From: Diphasiastrum complanatum
Lineage: Eukaryota > Streptophyta > Lycopodiopsida > Lycopodiales > Lycopodiaceae
Direction of reading: 5' to 3'
DNA: 64,000 nucleotides
NCBI GenBank assembly: GCA_029204225.1
Contig: CM055111.1
Span: 6,774,854-6,838,853, forward strand
Below the pieces are notes generated by a model, which saw only the letters and a program-made list of their open reading frames with translations, did not search any database and had not been told where the DNA came from. Below, one piece after another: positions 51,600 to 62,092 of the stretch (its first letter is position 1; each line of letters starts with the position of its first letter). A program made the translations under genes and the position numbers.

Positions 51600-52280
51600 T
51601 AGAATAGAAAGTATGGGACCTATATCTCCACATTTCCATACCCGTCAAATATAACATCTCTACTAATGCAATCTTCTTAGCAACATGATCAGTCATAAGT
51701 TTTTAAATTGTTAACATAACCCACAAAAATGTGATGTCTCATTTTTATCTATTTTCATCGAGTCCTTGAGAAAATGCAATACATCTAAAACCTTGCAAGT
51801 GAAAAACATTAGACTCTATGCCATTGAATACCTCTTAGGATGTCTTACACTCTCATGCTTTTCTTGATGATCTATACTACAATTTGTTTGACATTTCCAT
51901 GTTTTTGCCCAAACATAAGTTATTCAATTCCGCTACTTTCAACGTACTTCTTGCACATTTCACAAGAGTTTGATTCTTCAATTCCACAAGCCCATTTTGT
52001 TGACGTTTGTAGGGGTTTGGTAAGATGTCTTTTACTAAGCACCCCACTTTTCTCCTTTCAAATTTCTTCCATCTCGGAATGCTTTGTATTACCAATAAGA
52101 AGGGAAATCCTCACAAACTCACCAATTATTGAGACACATTTATGAGTTTTTATGAGTCTTGAATCTAGTGTTGGATTGGTATATGTACTTTTAATATTAG
52201 TCGGAGTCCCCATATTAAAATATCCTTCCCATTTAGCGCAGTCTTGGTATAACAATTTTATGTGATACCAATAAGGCATT
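51600..52280 (-). pseudogene. Copia integrase relic
   Basis: The frame at 52095-51877 reads KRQQNGLVELKNQTLVKCARSTLK (normal TPQQNGVVERKNRT). After frame changes come FRCIAFSQGLDENR and VMLYLTG/RDVIFDGYG near 51650, the integrase C-terminal motifs GCIAF and SRDVIF. Heavily decayed. Confidence 0.75.
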
Positions 52281-52770
52281 GATTCTAAGCTAGTTTACAA
52301 GTTGGAAACTAGTATAAAACGAGATGATATTAAAAGGGGGATACCATATTATGACCAATCCAACTATAAATACACAAATTGTTGAAAGTCATAAAGGTTT
52401 CTGAGGGGTAGCATGCATTTGTTGAAAGGCATGACCTTTTTAAAATGCATTATGGAGCTGATTTGAAAGCCAAAACTTTATTGATGTTCACTGACCTATT
52501 TTGGGTGATAGCAATAAAATGTATCACATGTTCAAATTGTAGGTAGAAGAAACATTTGCTACTATGCAAAATTTCAATTTTGCTCCTAGTCTAGGTATTG
52601 ATATGAGTTTGTAAGGTACTCTAGTCAAGTATAGACTCACGTATTGAATGTACTAATATCATGGTGGGGGGGGGGGGATTATAAGGGTTGTTTTGAAAGT
52701 TATGAGAGAGCGACTTCTATAACTACCAAATCACCAATAAGGGAAAGACAATTGCCTTATGTAAGTTGAG
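52281..52770. other. Unassigned DNA with a poly-G run
   Basis: A G run at about 52665-52677. No confident coding sequence. Confidence 0.35.
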
Positions 52771-53450
52771 TGAAAATTCTACTTACTATGTCAAAAAAAT
52801 GTACTTGCCAAGTTTTGCCAAAAACCTTCCTTGTTGAGCACCAAAATCTATATGACTTTGTGTATTGCAACAATACGCAAGTGCTTAGTAATTTGCAACT
52901 TCATTTTAGTATGGAGTCATTCAAGAAGACATTTATATACATCAAGTTCACAATCATGTCATCAAAGGTCAAATACAACAAGTCTACACAAGCTGCAAGA
53001 GCTTGGTTTCAAAGTGTTATTTATAATTCTTTGTAGACTATTTTTGGTTCTATTGTTGTTGATTTTTATCAGTGTATCTTTATCTGCTTCACATTCATAG
53101 AGCCAAGAAGCTCATCTTCATCAACCAACAAAATATTACAAATGACTCTTGAAAATTTCAAGATTTGTGAGTCAAAGCTTAAATTTGACTCTCTAATGCA
53201 TCCAAGACTTCAACTCTACAAAAAAACATGTCCCAAGACATTGGCCAAAGTTCAAAACAAATTTTTATATACATCATTTACAAATATGCACAACTTTCAA
53301 ATTTGACTAGCTTGAACATTCTACTATAGCTCAATCAACCAAGAAATTTGGCTCAAACATTTTCAAATACCAAGATTTTGACTCTAATTTTTAATCTACT
53401 AGTTGTTGTATCAATAGTTGATATTTTTACTAAGGCGTTGCCTTTTTGTA
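52771..53450 (+). pseudogene. Copia RT fragment and pol C-terminus
   Basis: Short frames show EDIYIHQ near 52925, STQAARAWFQ near 52983 (from LKQAPRAWFQ) and SIVDIFTKALPF near 53408-53443, the usual last motif of copia pol. The core between them is lost. Confidence 0.6.
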
Positions 53451-54085
53451 AATGTCACTATTGTAAACTTCACAACTTCTTTCAATTATTTTTACAATAT
53501 TATCTAAATCAAACCTCCAAGATATCATGCATGGTCCCACAATAATCAAGCTGAGAAGTAAATTCGTATCACTCATGCTTGCTTGAGTCCCTTGAATAAA
53601 GTTTGCCATGAGTCCACAATCGTATGTGTTTCTAGTTTCATCAATGCATTCCACACAAAATTGTACATGTCGTCCATGTGACAACAAAACATAAGGTTTT
53701 TGATGAGAAGAATATTTATATGCTCATATCAAAAAATAACCTACTAAATAAAATATGTGCATGATGTAGATAGGTTACATGAAGATCACATCCTCATGCA
53801 AAGTTTTACTCTCTCTTTGTTATTTTCTCACCATTTGTTTTGATTTCCTTGAGAGCATCTTTAGCCAAAATCATGTGAATGCCTTTTAAGGCCCAAGAGC
53901 AAGGTCATTCAAGTATGGTGGCTTATATGCCTCCCCCATATGTGCTTTTGATGGTGGTTGTGCTGATGCAAATTTTCGAAGGATTATATAATATGAGATC
54001 ACACCAGCAATCACCATAGCTCAAGCGCAGCATGCAGAGCAGCCAGTAAAGGAGTGAGAACTCAATGATATATTGCCCTCTTTTA
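53451..54085. other. Unassigned DNA
   Basis: No gene or element recognised. Confidence 0.35.
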
Positions 54086-54091
54086 GAGCTC

Positions 54092-54696
54092 TCAAGCTAC
54101 ATCCCTTTCATACACTAAGCGTGGATCATTTCCGGCATTTTTGATAATATCATGCAGGTCCTCTACAATATACTCTGGTAATGGATCAGGGAGTCCTTGT
54201 GATTGTAGTTCTATATACTGGGTTGAGGCTCCTCTCAATTCTCTCCACGTCAAGTTGTCACTCAACTCGTACACTTCTAAGGTGTTAGTATCGATGCTAT
54301 GTCTCACTCGGAATAATTTGTCCCCTTCCAAAAGGTGTCTATGGAAGACTTGTAAATAAAAATAGTGATATAAGATCCCTTCTCAAATCTGTTGGCAAAA
54401 GTCTCCGGGAAGAGGCAATTAACGTAGTCCTTATTCTGTCATGACAATCATGAACCAAACCTAGTTCTAACAGAGCTTTGCAATTGAATGGAATGTGTTG
54501 TTACATGGATCGAAGACGTGTTTACCTTTAAGTAGATGCATACCTTGACTCTAAACCCCTCATTGTTGATTTCTAAGGCCAAATCCTCGATTCTTAAACT
54601 ACCAATGGTGGTGTCTAGGGCTACCAGCTCTCCGACAGCCCATCCAATGATTATGATGACGGGGTAGTACCTTCTAGGGCTGAATATGTAATCCAT
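54092..54696 (-). pseudogene. Two-exon coding fragment, unidentified
   Basis: The right piece (54696-about 54547) reads YYPVIIIIGWAVGELVALD, IGSLRIEDLALEINNEGFRVK and meets a donor AAG|GTATGC. The left piece (from about 54345 after CTTCCATAG, to the stop at 54092) reads EGDKLFRVRHSIDTNTLEVY, ASTQYIELQSQG, LPEYIVEDLHDIIKNAGNDP. The composition and splice signals look like real coding sequence. I do not recognise the family. The right piece begins with a Met but has no visible upstream part, and its first half is repeated at 54765, so this is probably a gene fragment carried into repeat DNA. Confidence 0.45.
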
Positions 54697-55022
54697 ACAT
54701 TGATTAACTATCTCTTAGATGCATCATTAGTCAACTTGACGAGTAATGTCTATTACTCACCACTACTAATGGTGGTGTCTAGGGCTATCAGCTCTACAAC
54801 AGCCCATCCAATGAATAGGATCACAGTAACTTTACTCGTCCTCTTCACAACATTCTCTAGAGGCCAGAGCATACCTTGATGCATCATTAGTCAACTCGGC
54901 GAGTAATGTCTATTACTCACCTACTGTGATCATAACTTGCCAATTGCAAAATCACAAGCTTTTTACAGTAACTTTACTCGTCCTCTTCACAGCATGCTCA
55001 GAACTCATATCTAGCATTCTGC
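54600..55022. repeat. About 160-bp direct repeats, 2-3 copies
   Basis: ATGGTGGTGTCTAGGGCT occurs at about 54605 and 54767. GATGCATCATTAGTCAACT occurs at about 54719 and 54879. CAGTAACTTTACTCGTCC occurs at 54825 and 54966. Confidence 0.85.
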
Positions 55023-55380
55023 AGCTTGGCGAGTAATAAGTTACTCGCCATTACTCGCCTATTTTTTGCCGATTCAAAATTTCTCGTCATTTTTCAGTTT
55101 CTTGTCTTTTTCTATTACTCGCCTGCTGAGATTTCTTGCATTTTTTCTGTATCATTACTCGTCATTTGTAAAGAGCATAGTATAGTACTTGATCTATTAC
55201 CTGGCAGACCGGCGAGTAAAGAACTGATTTTTTGCCATTACTCGCCATCATTACTCACCCATTGGCTATTACTCGTCGCCGCTTACTCACCATTTGTATT
55301 ACTCGTCGCTTGTTACTCGCCATCATTATTACTGGCAATCTGTATTACTGCCTATTACTCGCCATCATTACTCGCCCTAT
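54736..55380. repeat. Array of TTACTCGCC / GGCGAGTAA motifs, some in hairpins
   Basis: At least fifteen copies of ATTACTCG(C/T)C or close variants, in both orientations, with irregular spacing. GGCGAGTAA-TAAG-TTACTCGCC at 55028-55049 is a perfect 9-bp hairpin. GAGTAAT-GTCT-ATTACTC occurs at about 54741 and 54901. Confidence 0.9.
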
Positions 55381-55484
55381 TCTGAAAGATAAAAAATCTC
55401 AAGAAAAAATCATCACATCAACTAGTGACTTGACATGCCAATCACTGGCTCAATCCCATACAAGTCATATCGTTCAGTGTTGGG

Positions 55485-55610
55485 GGCCAGCGTAGTCCCC
55501 CAGACCCCTACGTTGGAGTGTCACCCATGACGCCCCAAACTCCACCCGTCGGGGCCTCAGCGGGGAGGTTGCGAACCCCACCCGCACCATAGTTATCATT
55601 ATTCTTTCAC
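55485..55610. other. GC-rich segment of unknown type
   Basis: Begins TGTTGGGGGCCAGC and is much richer in G+C than its surroundings, with CCCCAGACCCCTACG and CCACCCGTCGGGGCC. It could be an LTR start or a short interspersed element; GGTTGCGAACCCC resembles a pol III B box with one extra base. Confidence 0.35.
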
Positions 55611-55765
55611 ATCAATTGTGCCGTCACATTGTTCATTTTTTTTCCATCTCCATTTTGTGTAACCTTCATCTTGTTCATCTGTTATATCCATTTGTTATAT
55701 CCACCTGTTACATCCATATGTTACTGTGACTTTCTATTTTTGTTGTTCGTATTTTTTCATCCATA

Positions 55766-56360
55766 TTGATCAATTTTTTATTTATTCTTTTCTTTTCTTT
55801 TTCTTTTTCTCATTTCAAAAAAAAAAAGTGGGACACCAAAGTTATGCAACCCTTGAAGCAATCTCTTGCATCAAGACTACACTGCATTCCATCCATGACT
55901 ACCAAGTTTGTCTCTTCATTTCAGATGTTTTGTGATGAGACAGTTCAACAATACACTAGACGACTATGCAATCTAGTGAAAGATAATGATCTACTGAGCC
56001 CAGAGACCACAATGAAAAACTACGATATCGGGATACTCAACAAGATCAAGTCTAGTATGAAGAAGTTCGCATCCTACACTTCACTGCCACAAATCTGTCA
56101 AGATGCGGTCATTATGGAAAATATTATCTTAAAGAAGAGAGTAGATCACTCTTGTCCAACCACATAAATATCAGATGGGAAATCAGAAAAATATGAAGGT
56201 TCCATGCTAGTCAAGCAGACAAGGGAGGAAGGCTATGATTATCTGGGAGTGCAACCGAGTCTAGCAGATCAACAAGTGACCATGAACCTAGTACTTCAAG
56301 TTTCGACTGTCATGAAACTCAGGCTCACAAGGCAAAGTTTTTTGAGAAGGACGAATGTAC
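55766..56360 (+). pseudogene. Gag-like fragment interrupted by element H, left part
   Basis: The frame at 55766-56167 includes FCDETVQQYTRRLCNLVKDN and YDIGILNKIKSSMKKFASY, with the style of a retrotransposon gag. A second frame to 56360 reads DHEPSTSSFDCHETQAHKAK. The sequence is cut by element H and resumes at 61553. Confidence 0.45.
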
Positions 56361-56700
56361 TGTCAAGGATCTTACTAGCAGTATAGTTAGCTAATTTGCA
56401 AGAAATTTGACATCAATCAGATTAACTAAAAAGAGAGATCACACACAAACCCAAGAAAACACTTCTGAACTATATTTACAAAAGAGACTGAAAGATATAT
56501 ATACACAGTCTAATTTTTGTGGGGTACCGCTGCATGGCAGTTCGGTCCTTGTTACGGAACGTGTGTCCCAACTTATACTACGTGTACCGTCAAACTGGCA
56601 CACATGCATACTATCACAAAGACAGTAAAAAACTCAAAATCACTGTTGAACACGAAAAGTCATGAACTATGAGAGAAACTCGGGCTTACTTATTCTAACA
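56361..56700 (-). repeat. 3' LTR of element H
   Basis: Minus strand starts TGTTAGAATAAGTAAG and ends AAGATCCTTGACA. A purine tract (AAGAGAG) precedes it. Confidence 0.9.
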
Positions 56701-56937
56701 CTCTCTCTTAAGCCCTAGTTTATCTTTCTTACAAAGAGCTTTTCTCTAAAAAAACTCAAACTTATCAGTACTTAAAGGTTTAGTGAATATATCAGCTAAC
56801 TGATTCTCTGTCTTACAATGCACTATGTCTATTTCATTAGATAACAACTTCTCTCTAATGAAATGATACTTAATTTCTATATGCTTCGTGCATGCATGAA
56901 ATACGGGATTTTAGCTAGCTGTATGGCACTTTGAATG

Positions 56938-57120
56938 TCACATCTGATCACATTCAATGTCTTCTAACATTCTTCTTAGCCAAACTGCTTCCTGCGTAGC
57001 TGAACATAGTGCTTTGTATTCTGCTTCTATAGTAGAAAGAGCAACTGTGTCTTGTTTCTTACTTGACCAAGAAAATACACCATTACCAACATGAAATATA
57101 TAACATATGGTAGATCTCAT
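56938..57120 (-). pseudogene. Element H RNase H fragment
   Basis: Reads [40 protein letters not shown]. The frame stops soon after, and the remaining pol tail down to 56700 is broken (FTKPLSTD-like remnants near 56790). Confidence 0.85.
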
Positions 57121-57159
57121 GTCATCAATATAGCCTGCCCAATCTGAATCAACAAAGCC

Positions 57160-58131
57160 CTATAAAACTGGTAAAGTATGATGCCTCTCATATAACAATC
57201 CATGGGTTATCATGCCCTTCACATAATGAAGAATTCTCTTCGCTGCTTTCCAATGAATCTCTCTAGGAGTAGTCATGAATTGACTTACAACGCTTACAAC
57301 ATAACTTATGTCAGGACGAGTAGTTGTGAGATAAATCAGTGAACCAACTAATTGACGAAATAAAGTGGCATCAACTAATACACTCTCATCCTGATTAGAT
57401 AGTTTCTTACCAACCTCCATAGGTGTGGATACTGGCTTGTTGTCGCACATTTTGAAATGCTTCAAAATCTCATTCACGTACTTTGTTTGTGTTAGTACTC
57501 CCAAACAGTAGTGCATCAAGCCAAGATCAGTCATATCAAAACTAGAGGATAAGTCTTTCTTGATTGCACCAATCAACTCATCATCATTTTCTGTGATTAT
57601 GAGGTCGTCTACGTATAGCACAATCAGTGTGATGCTAGAGTCACGAGCAAAGTAGTAAAGATTGAAATCTGAAGAAGTGCGTATCAAACCTTTAGAAAGG
57701 AGATGCTCATCAAAGTGGCTATACCAAGCATGTGGTGCTTGTTTCAATCCATACAAGACGTTCTTCAGCTTGCACACTTTGTCTTCCATGCCATGTGTCA
57801 CAAAGCCACTAGGTTGCTCCATGTACACTTCTTCTTCAAGTTTACCATTCAGGAATGTGGACTTTACGTCCATCTGATGTAGATTCCATCCAAATAGTGC
57901 CGCCAAAGCAATCACCATGCGAAGTGTATTCCACTTGGCCATAGGAGCGAAGGTCTCTTTGTAGTCAATGCCCTTACTTTGCACATAGCCCTTCACTACA
58001 AGCCTTGCTTTATGTTTTGCAATAGTTCCATCGACATTGTACTTTGTCCTGTATACCCATTTGTTGCCAATGGGTCTTTTGCCCTTTGGAAGATCCACTA
58101 TCTCCCATGTGTCATCAATCTCCTCCTGCAT
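57160..58131 (-). CDS. Element H reverse transcriptase frame
   Basis: 323 codons: TWEIVDLPKGKRPIGNKWVY, KGIDYKETFAPMAKWNTLR, LEEEVYMEQPSGFV, LYGLKQAPHAWYSH, catalytic YVDDLIIT with YVDD at 57615-57604, TDLGLMHYCLG, TPMEVGKKL, QLVGSLIYLTTTRPDISY. Between LGV and LTQTKYVNEIL a short segment is missing against other copia RTs. The frame ends shortly before RNase H. Catalytic residues are intact. Confidence 0.9.
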   Translation of the reverse strand: MQEEIDDTWEIVDLPKGKRPIGNKWVYRTKYNVDGTIAKHKARLVVKGYVQSKGIDYKETFAPMAKWNTLRMVIALAALFGWNLHQMDVKSTFLNGKLEEEVYMEQPSGFVTHGMEDKVCKLKNVLYGLKQAPHAWYSHFDEHLLSKGLIRTSSDFNLYYFARDSSITLIVLYVDDLIITENDDELIGAIKKDLSSSFDMTDLGLMHYCLGVLTQTKYVNEILKHFKMCDNKPVSTPMEVGKKLSNQDESVLVDATLFRQLVGSLIYLTTTRPDISYVVSVVSQFMTTPREIHWKAAKRILHYVKGMITHGLLYERHHTLPVL

Positions 58132-58217
58132 TGCTTTTTGCCATATCTCCTAATTTTTAGCCTCCTCAAAGCAAGAGGGTTCAGTAGATGAAATAATGTC
58201 ACGCATAAGTGCAAGAT

Positions 58218-59120
58218 TTACCTGAAACTTGTCAGGTTCCTTCCTCTCTCGTGTGGAATATAATGCTGCAACTCTCCCTCCTTGCTAGGCTCGGCAATTT
58301 CCCCTTCCTTGTCACTCATGAGTTTTGTATACCATTTGGGTAAGTTACGTTGAGGTGATCCGCTACGAGGTGAATAGGAATCCCATGGTGCATCTTGCTC
58401 CTTCCTTTTATCACCTGCTACCTCGGTCTTTTCCGATCCAATAGATTTGTTTCTTACTCTCCATCTCGTCTCTATGGTGGGAGAAGTACCACGTCCCTCA
58501 TCATCATTATGATGGTCTTCTTGTGGTGGTAGAACTACTTCATCCTCTTTGAGAAGCTTGCATAGTTCATCATTATTCTTTTCTTCATCCCCAAATCTAT
58601 GGATTTCATCAAATAAGACATCATGGCTTATGTGCACACGTAGCCCCTCTGGATCATAACATCTATATCTCTTGGTTTGTTCATCATATCTTGTAAAAAT
58701 GAACTTCAAGGCCTTTACCTGTATTTTGGTTCTCTCGCTCTTAGGTATGTGAACATACACTTGGCATCCAAATACTCGCAACCCATCCATCTTAGGCTTC
58801 TTACCAGTGAAGGCCTCCTCGGGTGTGCGATTATGTACAGCAACTGTAGGGCTTCTATTTTGTAAGAACACAGCAGTTTTGATAACTTCTCCCCATAAAG
58901 AATCAGTAACTCCCATATGTGTCATCATTGCCCTAGCTGCTTCGACAATGGTATGATTTTTTCTTTCAGCTACCCCATTTTGTTGAGGTGTATCAACTTG
59001 CGCAAACTCCTGTTTAATGCCATGCTCCTTGCAAAAGTCAATAAAATCTGTGAAATGATACTCACCACCACGATTTGCCCTGAGTACCTTGATCTTAGCA
59101 CCTAACTGATTTTCAACCAA
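58218..59120 (-). CDS. Element H integrase core and linker frame
   Basis: 300 codons: KVLRANRGGEYHFTDFIDFC (normal SDNGGEY; both the Asp and the Asn are changed, D to A-N-R), TPQQNGVAERKNHTIVEAAR with the catalytic Glu, LWGEVIKTAVFLQNRSPT, LRVFGCQVYVHIP, YDPEGLRVHISHDVLFDE. The loss of the second catalytic Asp means no integrase activity is expected from this copy. It ends in the acidic linker before RT. Confidence 0.88.
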   Translation of the reverse strand: MVENQLGAKIKVLRANRGGEYHFTDFIDFCKEHGIKQEFAQVDTPQQNGVAERKNHTIVEAARAMMTHMGVTDSLWGEVIKTAVFLQNRSPTVAVHNRTPEEAFTGKKPKMDGLRVFGCQVYVHIPKSERTKIQVKALKFIFTRYDEQTKRYRCYDPEGLRVHISHDVLFDEIHRFGDEEKNNDELCKLLKEDEVVLPPQEDHHNDDEGRGTSPTIETRWRVRNKSIGSEKTEVAGDKRKEQDAPWDSYSPRSGSPQRNLPKWYTKLMSDKEGEIAEPSKEGELQHYIPHERGRNLTSFR

Positions 59121-59159
59121 TGCTTTGAAGCTTTCAAAGCATCCAAATGTGTCAGACTT

Positions 59160-59693
59160 CTACTTAACGGTGTAGATCCAGGTCTTCCGTGAATAATCAT
59201 CAATGAAGGTTAGCAAATAAAATGCTTTACCAATAGACATTACTTTCATTGGCCCACATAGGTCAGAGTGTATCAACTCAAGCACTCGTTTTGCCCTTGT
59301 TGCTCCTTCTTTGTTGAACTTCTTCATGTGTAACTTGCCTAGCACGCACTCCTTGAAAATGGACTCTTCCTTGTCATCCAAACTAGGTAGACCTGTTACC
59401 ATCTTGACCTTACGAAGTAGCCTCAAGCTTTTGAAGTTCAAATGCCCCATGCGTCTATGCCATAAATCACTTTGTGATATAGATGTAGATGCTAACACAT
59501 TGCATTTCGTAACAACAGCATTTAGCTTGTACAAACCACAAGTTTTATCCCTAAAGCCATCAGCAATCACTTTGAAACCCCGTTTCACATCCTTGATCTG
59601 GCATTTCTTGTCGTTGAACTCCACCTTCAACTTATGATTTGTCATTGTACCAGCAGATAAAAGACTCTTCTGAAGGCCAGGAACATACAACAC
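59160..59693 (-). CDS. Element H pre-integrase and integrase start frame
   Basis: 177 codons: LYVPGLQKSLLSAGTM, SDLWHRRMGHLNFKSLRLL, VLGKLHMKKF, ELIHSDLCGPMKV, FIDDYSRKTWIYTVK, then a stop. The first catalytic Asp (HSD) is present. A stop and frame change near 59160 separate it from the core. Confidence 0.88.
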   Translation of the reverse strand: MLYVPGLQKSLLSAGTMTNHKLKVEFNDKKCQIKDVKRGFKVIADGFRDKTCGLYKLNAVVTKCNVLASTSISQSDLWHRRMGHLNFKSLRLLRKVKMVTGLPSLDDKEESIFKECVLGKLHMKKFNKEGATRAKRVLELIHSDLCGPMKVMSIGKAFYLLTFIDDYSRKTWIYTVK

Positions 59694-60697
59694 ATTTCAA
59701 TTACCTTCAAATGTCCATCAGGAAATTGAATAGGCACTGCACCAACTCCATGAATTTGGCACTCGTCGTCGTTCGCCTGCGCAACTCTATCTCCATCATC
59801 AATAAGCTCCAGGTTTTTGAACCATGATTTGTTGCCAGCCATGTGTCTCATTGCTCCTGAGTCCATGTACCAATGTGTATGATCAATGGAATGTTGCGAT
59901 GCTAATGCTGTCGCAAATGTCGTGCCTTGATCTTTGTTATCGCTATCATTCTCTTCTTCGACAAAATTGGTCAACTGCTTCACTTTGCCCCTCTTAATAT
60001 CCGCCTTCTTTTTGCGACAATCGCTTGCCCAATGTCCAGGCTTTTGGCAATAGAAACAGTTGTCTTTCTTCTTCTTGCTTGATGTGGATCCTTGATTGTC
60101 ATCCTCCACATTCGACTTCTTGGATTGCTTCTTCTATTTATGCTTCCCTTTGGCTAGCATTGCTTGATCTTCCGATGTGGGAAGTCGAGTTCTTACCACT
60201 TCACTCCTTTGTTCCTCTTGTAGGATGATGCCATGAAGATTTTCAAATGTTGGTAGTCTCTCCCTTGAAGCAATATCACTTGCAAACATTTAGAAAATTT
60301 TGGGTAGGCCATTTATAGTTGTGTGAACCAGCTCAACATCTCTTATTGGCTCTCCAATAGTTGTCAACTGGTCTCGTAACTCCTTTATTCGTGTGAAATA
60401 GGACCCTATGCCCTCATTCTCCTCCATGCAAACACTTATGAGTTTGGTCCTCAAAAACATCATTCAAGAGGGGTTCGCCATTTGAAACTACATTTTGAGT
60501 GCATTCCAAGCGCCACTTGCTGATACAGCTTCACTAATATGGGCAATAACATGATCCTTCACTGACAAGTTTATCAAGGATAAGGCCTTCTGCGCCCTTT
60601 TGTCAAATGCACGAATATCGGCTAGAGTTGTAGCTGGCCGTTGTTCCACCCCAGTGACAATGTCCCACATCTCCTTTTCCATGAAAATACTTTTCAT
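59642..60697 (-). pseudogene. Element H gag and protease, frame-broken
   Basis: The gag N-terminal piece at 60697-60488 reads MEKEMWDIVTGVEQRP, FDKRAQKALSLINLSV. The middle is in changing frames. The frame at 60109-59642 has zinc knuckle CFYCQKPGHWASDC and protease WYMDSGAMRHMAGN, with DSGA retained. The last 20 residues are out of frame. Confidence 0.85.
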
Positions 60698-60839
60698 TTT
60701 GAATTTTCAGATGCTGTAATTGGATACCCCATCCAATCTACTAGCTTCTCCAAGCACGGATTCTCCCAATCCTACCATTTCACCAAAAATTGCTCCTATA
60801 GCACCTTAATGAGGACAATGACAAGCTTATAGAGCAATT

Positions 60840-61327
60840 TAGACTTCTAAAAGTCAACTTTAAGGTCTGACCAAAAAAGTTTCAGGACCTCCCGTCGCTT
60901 TTTCGCCAAATCGGAAGCCAAATCGGCGTCGTCCTCCAAAAAATGCCCTTCGTCACCAACTCTCAACTACTTGCCCACTGGAATGGTGAAAAGACTTTTG
61001 GCGCATTCCGAACGCTTTCTCCGCGACAATCCCTCTGTTTTCAAGTACCGTACTTGCAAAGTACAGTCCTTTTCTGCCCTTAATCCGGAGGATTTTGGCT
61101 TTTGGACGGTCCTAAACGGAGAAAAGACCCAAAAGATATGTGCCCTTATTGAAAATGCACTGTTTCTTCACAATGAAATATCTTCAAACTTTGTGAATTT
61201 GGGTACTCAACTCCAATTTCACATTGAAATTTTTTAATGAAACTGAAGGTGTGCATGGCCCTTCAGTGCCCTTCGAGTCCACATCAAGTTCATCCAACGA
61301 TTGATCTCCAATCCACGGTCCACACCA
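60840..61327 (-). other. Leader region of element H, or foreign filler
   Basis: Less AT-rich than the rest and not matching an LTR. It occupies the place of the leader and the missing inner part of the 5' LTR. Confidence 0.4.
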
Positions 61328-61547
61328 AAAGAGACTAAAATATATATATACACAGTCTAATTTTTGTGGGGTACCGCTGCATGGCAGTTCGGTCCCCGTT
61401 ACGGGACGCATGACCCAACTTACACTACATGTACCTTCAAATTGGCACACATGCATACTATCACAAAGACAGTAAAAAACTCGAAATCATTGCTGAACAC
61501 GAAAAGTCATGAACTGTGAGAGAAACTCGGCCTTACTTATTCTAACA
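61328..61547 (-). repeat. Truncated 5' LTR of element H
   Basis: 220 bp matching the outer part of 56361-56700; homology stops at about AAAAGAGACT. Confidence 0.88.
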
Positions 61548-61552
61548 TGTAC

Positions 61553-62037
61553 GTATGTACTTTGAGGATCATCCAAGTACAAGATGTCCAATCAAGAATC
61601 TGCACTTTTTACAAAGACAAAATGCAGAGGCAACAAGTTCAACAGTATGACAGTGCTAAAGGCCAAATCCAGGGAATTCAAGGCCAAAAAGGCCAATTGT
61701 ATAGCAAGAACCAGCGCCTACAATGTCTACGCCTTGTCCTCAGTTGGTAAGATTGACTGCCGAAGAAAGTCTTCAGGCTAAAGCATACCACGAATACCTA
61801 GATAGACTTAGTAGTAAAGCGAGCACGTCCTATCCACATTACAAATTGAGAGAGACCACGACAATACCACGAGGAGAAATAGCATTGATCTATCAAGATC
61901 AATATCAACTAGTCTTATCATGGGATCCTCTGATGGATGGTTTCGACTACTCATTTGTCGATGAACAAGGTTATCAGAATGGCCACCAGACTCATGTGGT
62001 TATTATTGAAAATCTGGCAAGTCCATATTCTTGCTGA
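61553..62037 (+). pseudogene. Right part of the sequence interrupted by element H
   Basis: The frame at 61723-62037 reads ESLQAKAYHEYLDRLSSK, IPRGEIALIYQDQYQLVLSW, FVDEQGYQNGHQTHVV. It looks coding but I do not recognise it. Upstream, YFEDHPSTRCPIKNLHF continues the frame cut at the insertion. It may be gag-pol of another old element. Confidence 0.35.
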
Positions 62038-62092
62038 TAATCATCGAATAAAGCCTCGAGTTTGCTGATCGTCATCGAATAAAGCCTCAGGT
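62031..62092. repeat. 31-bp tandem duplication
   Basis: TTGCTGAT-TCATCGAATAAAGCCTC occurs at 62031 and 62062. Confidence 0.85.

Larger units (their letters stand above)
56361..61547 (-). mobile_element. Ty1/copia element H, near complete
   Basis: LTRs at 56361-56700 (340 bp) and 61328-61547 (220 bp kept) share long identical blocks such as GTGGGGTACCGCTGCATGGC and CATGCATACTATCACAAAGACAG. The target duplication TGTAC lies at 56356-56360 and 61548-61552. Gag, protease, integrase, RT and RNase H are in copia order on the minus strand. The 5' LTR lacks its inner 120 bp, and no primer-binding site is found beside it. Several stops or frameshifts make it inactive. Confidence 0.92.

Noticed and set aside
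52281-52620. Possible gypsy integrase zinc finger (HYGADLKAKT... TCSNCR)
   Set aside because: The histidine and cysteine spacing is not right, and several stops intervene; too weak to call.
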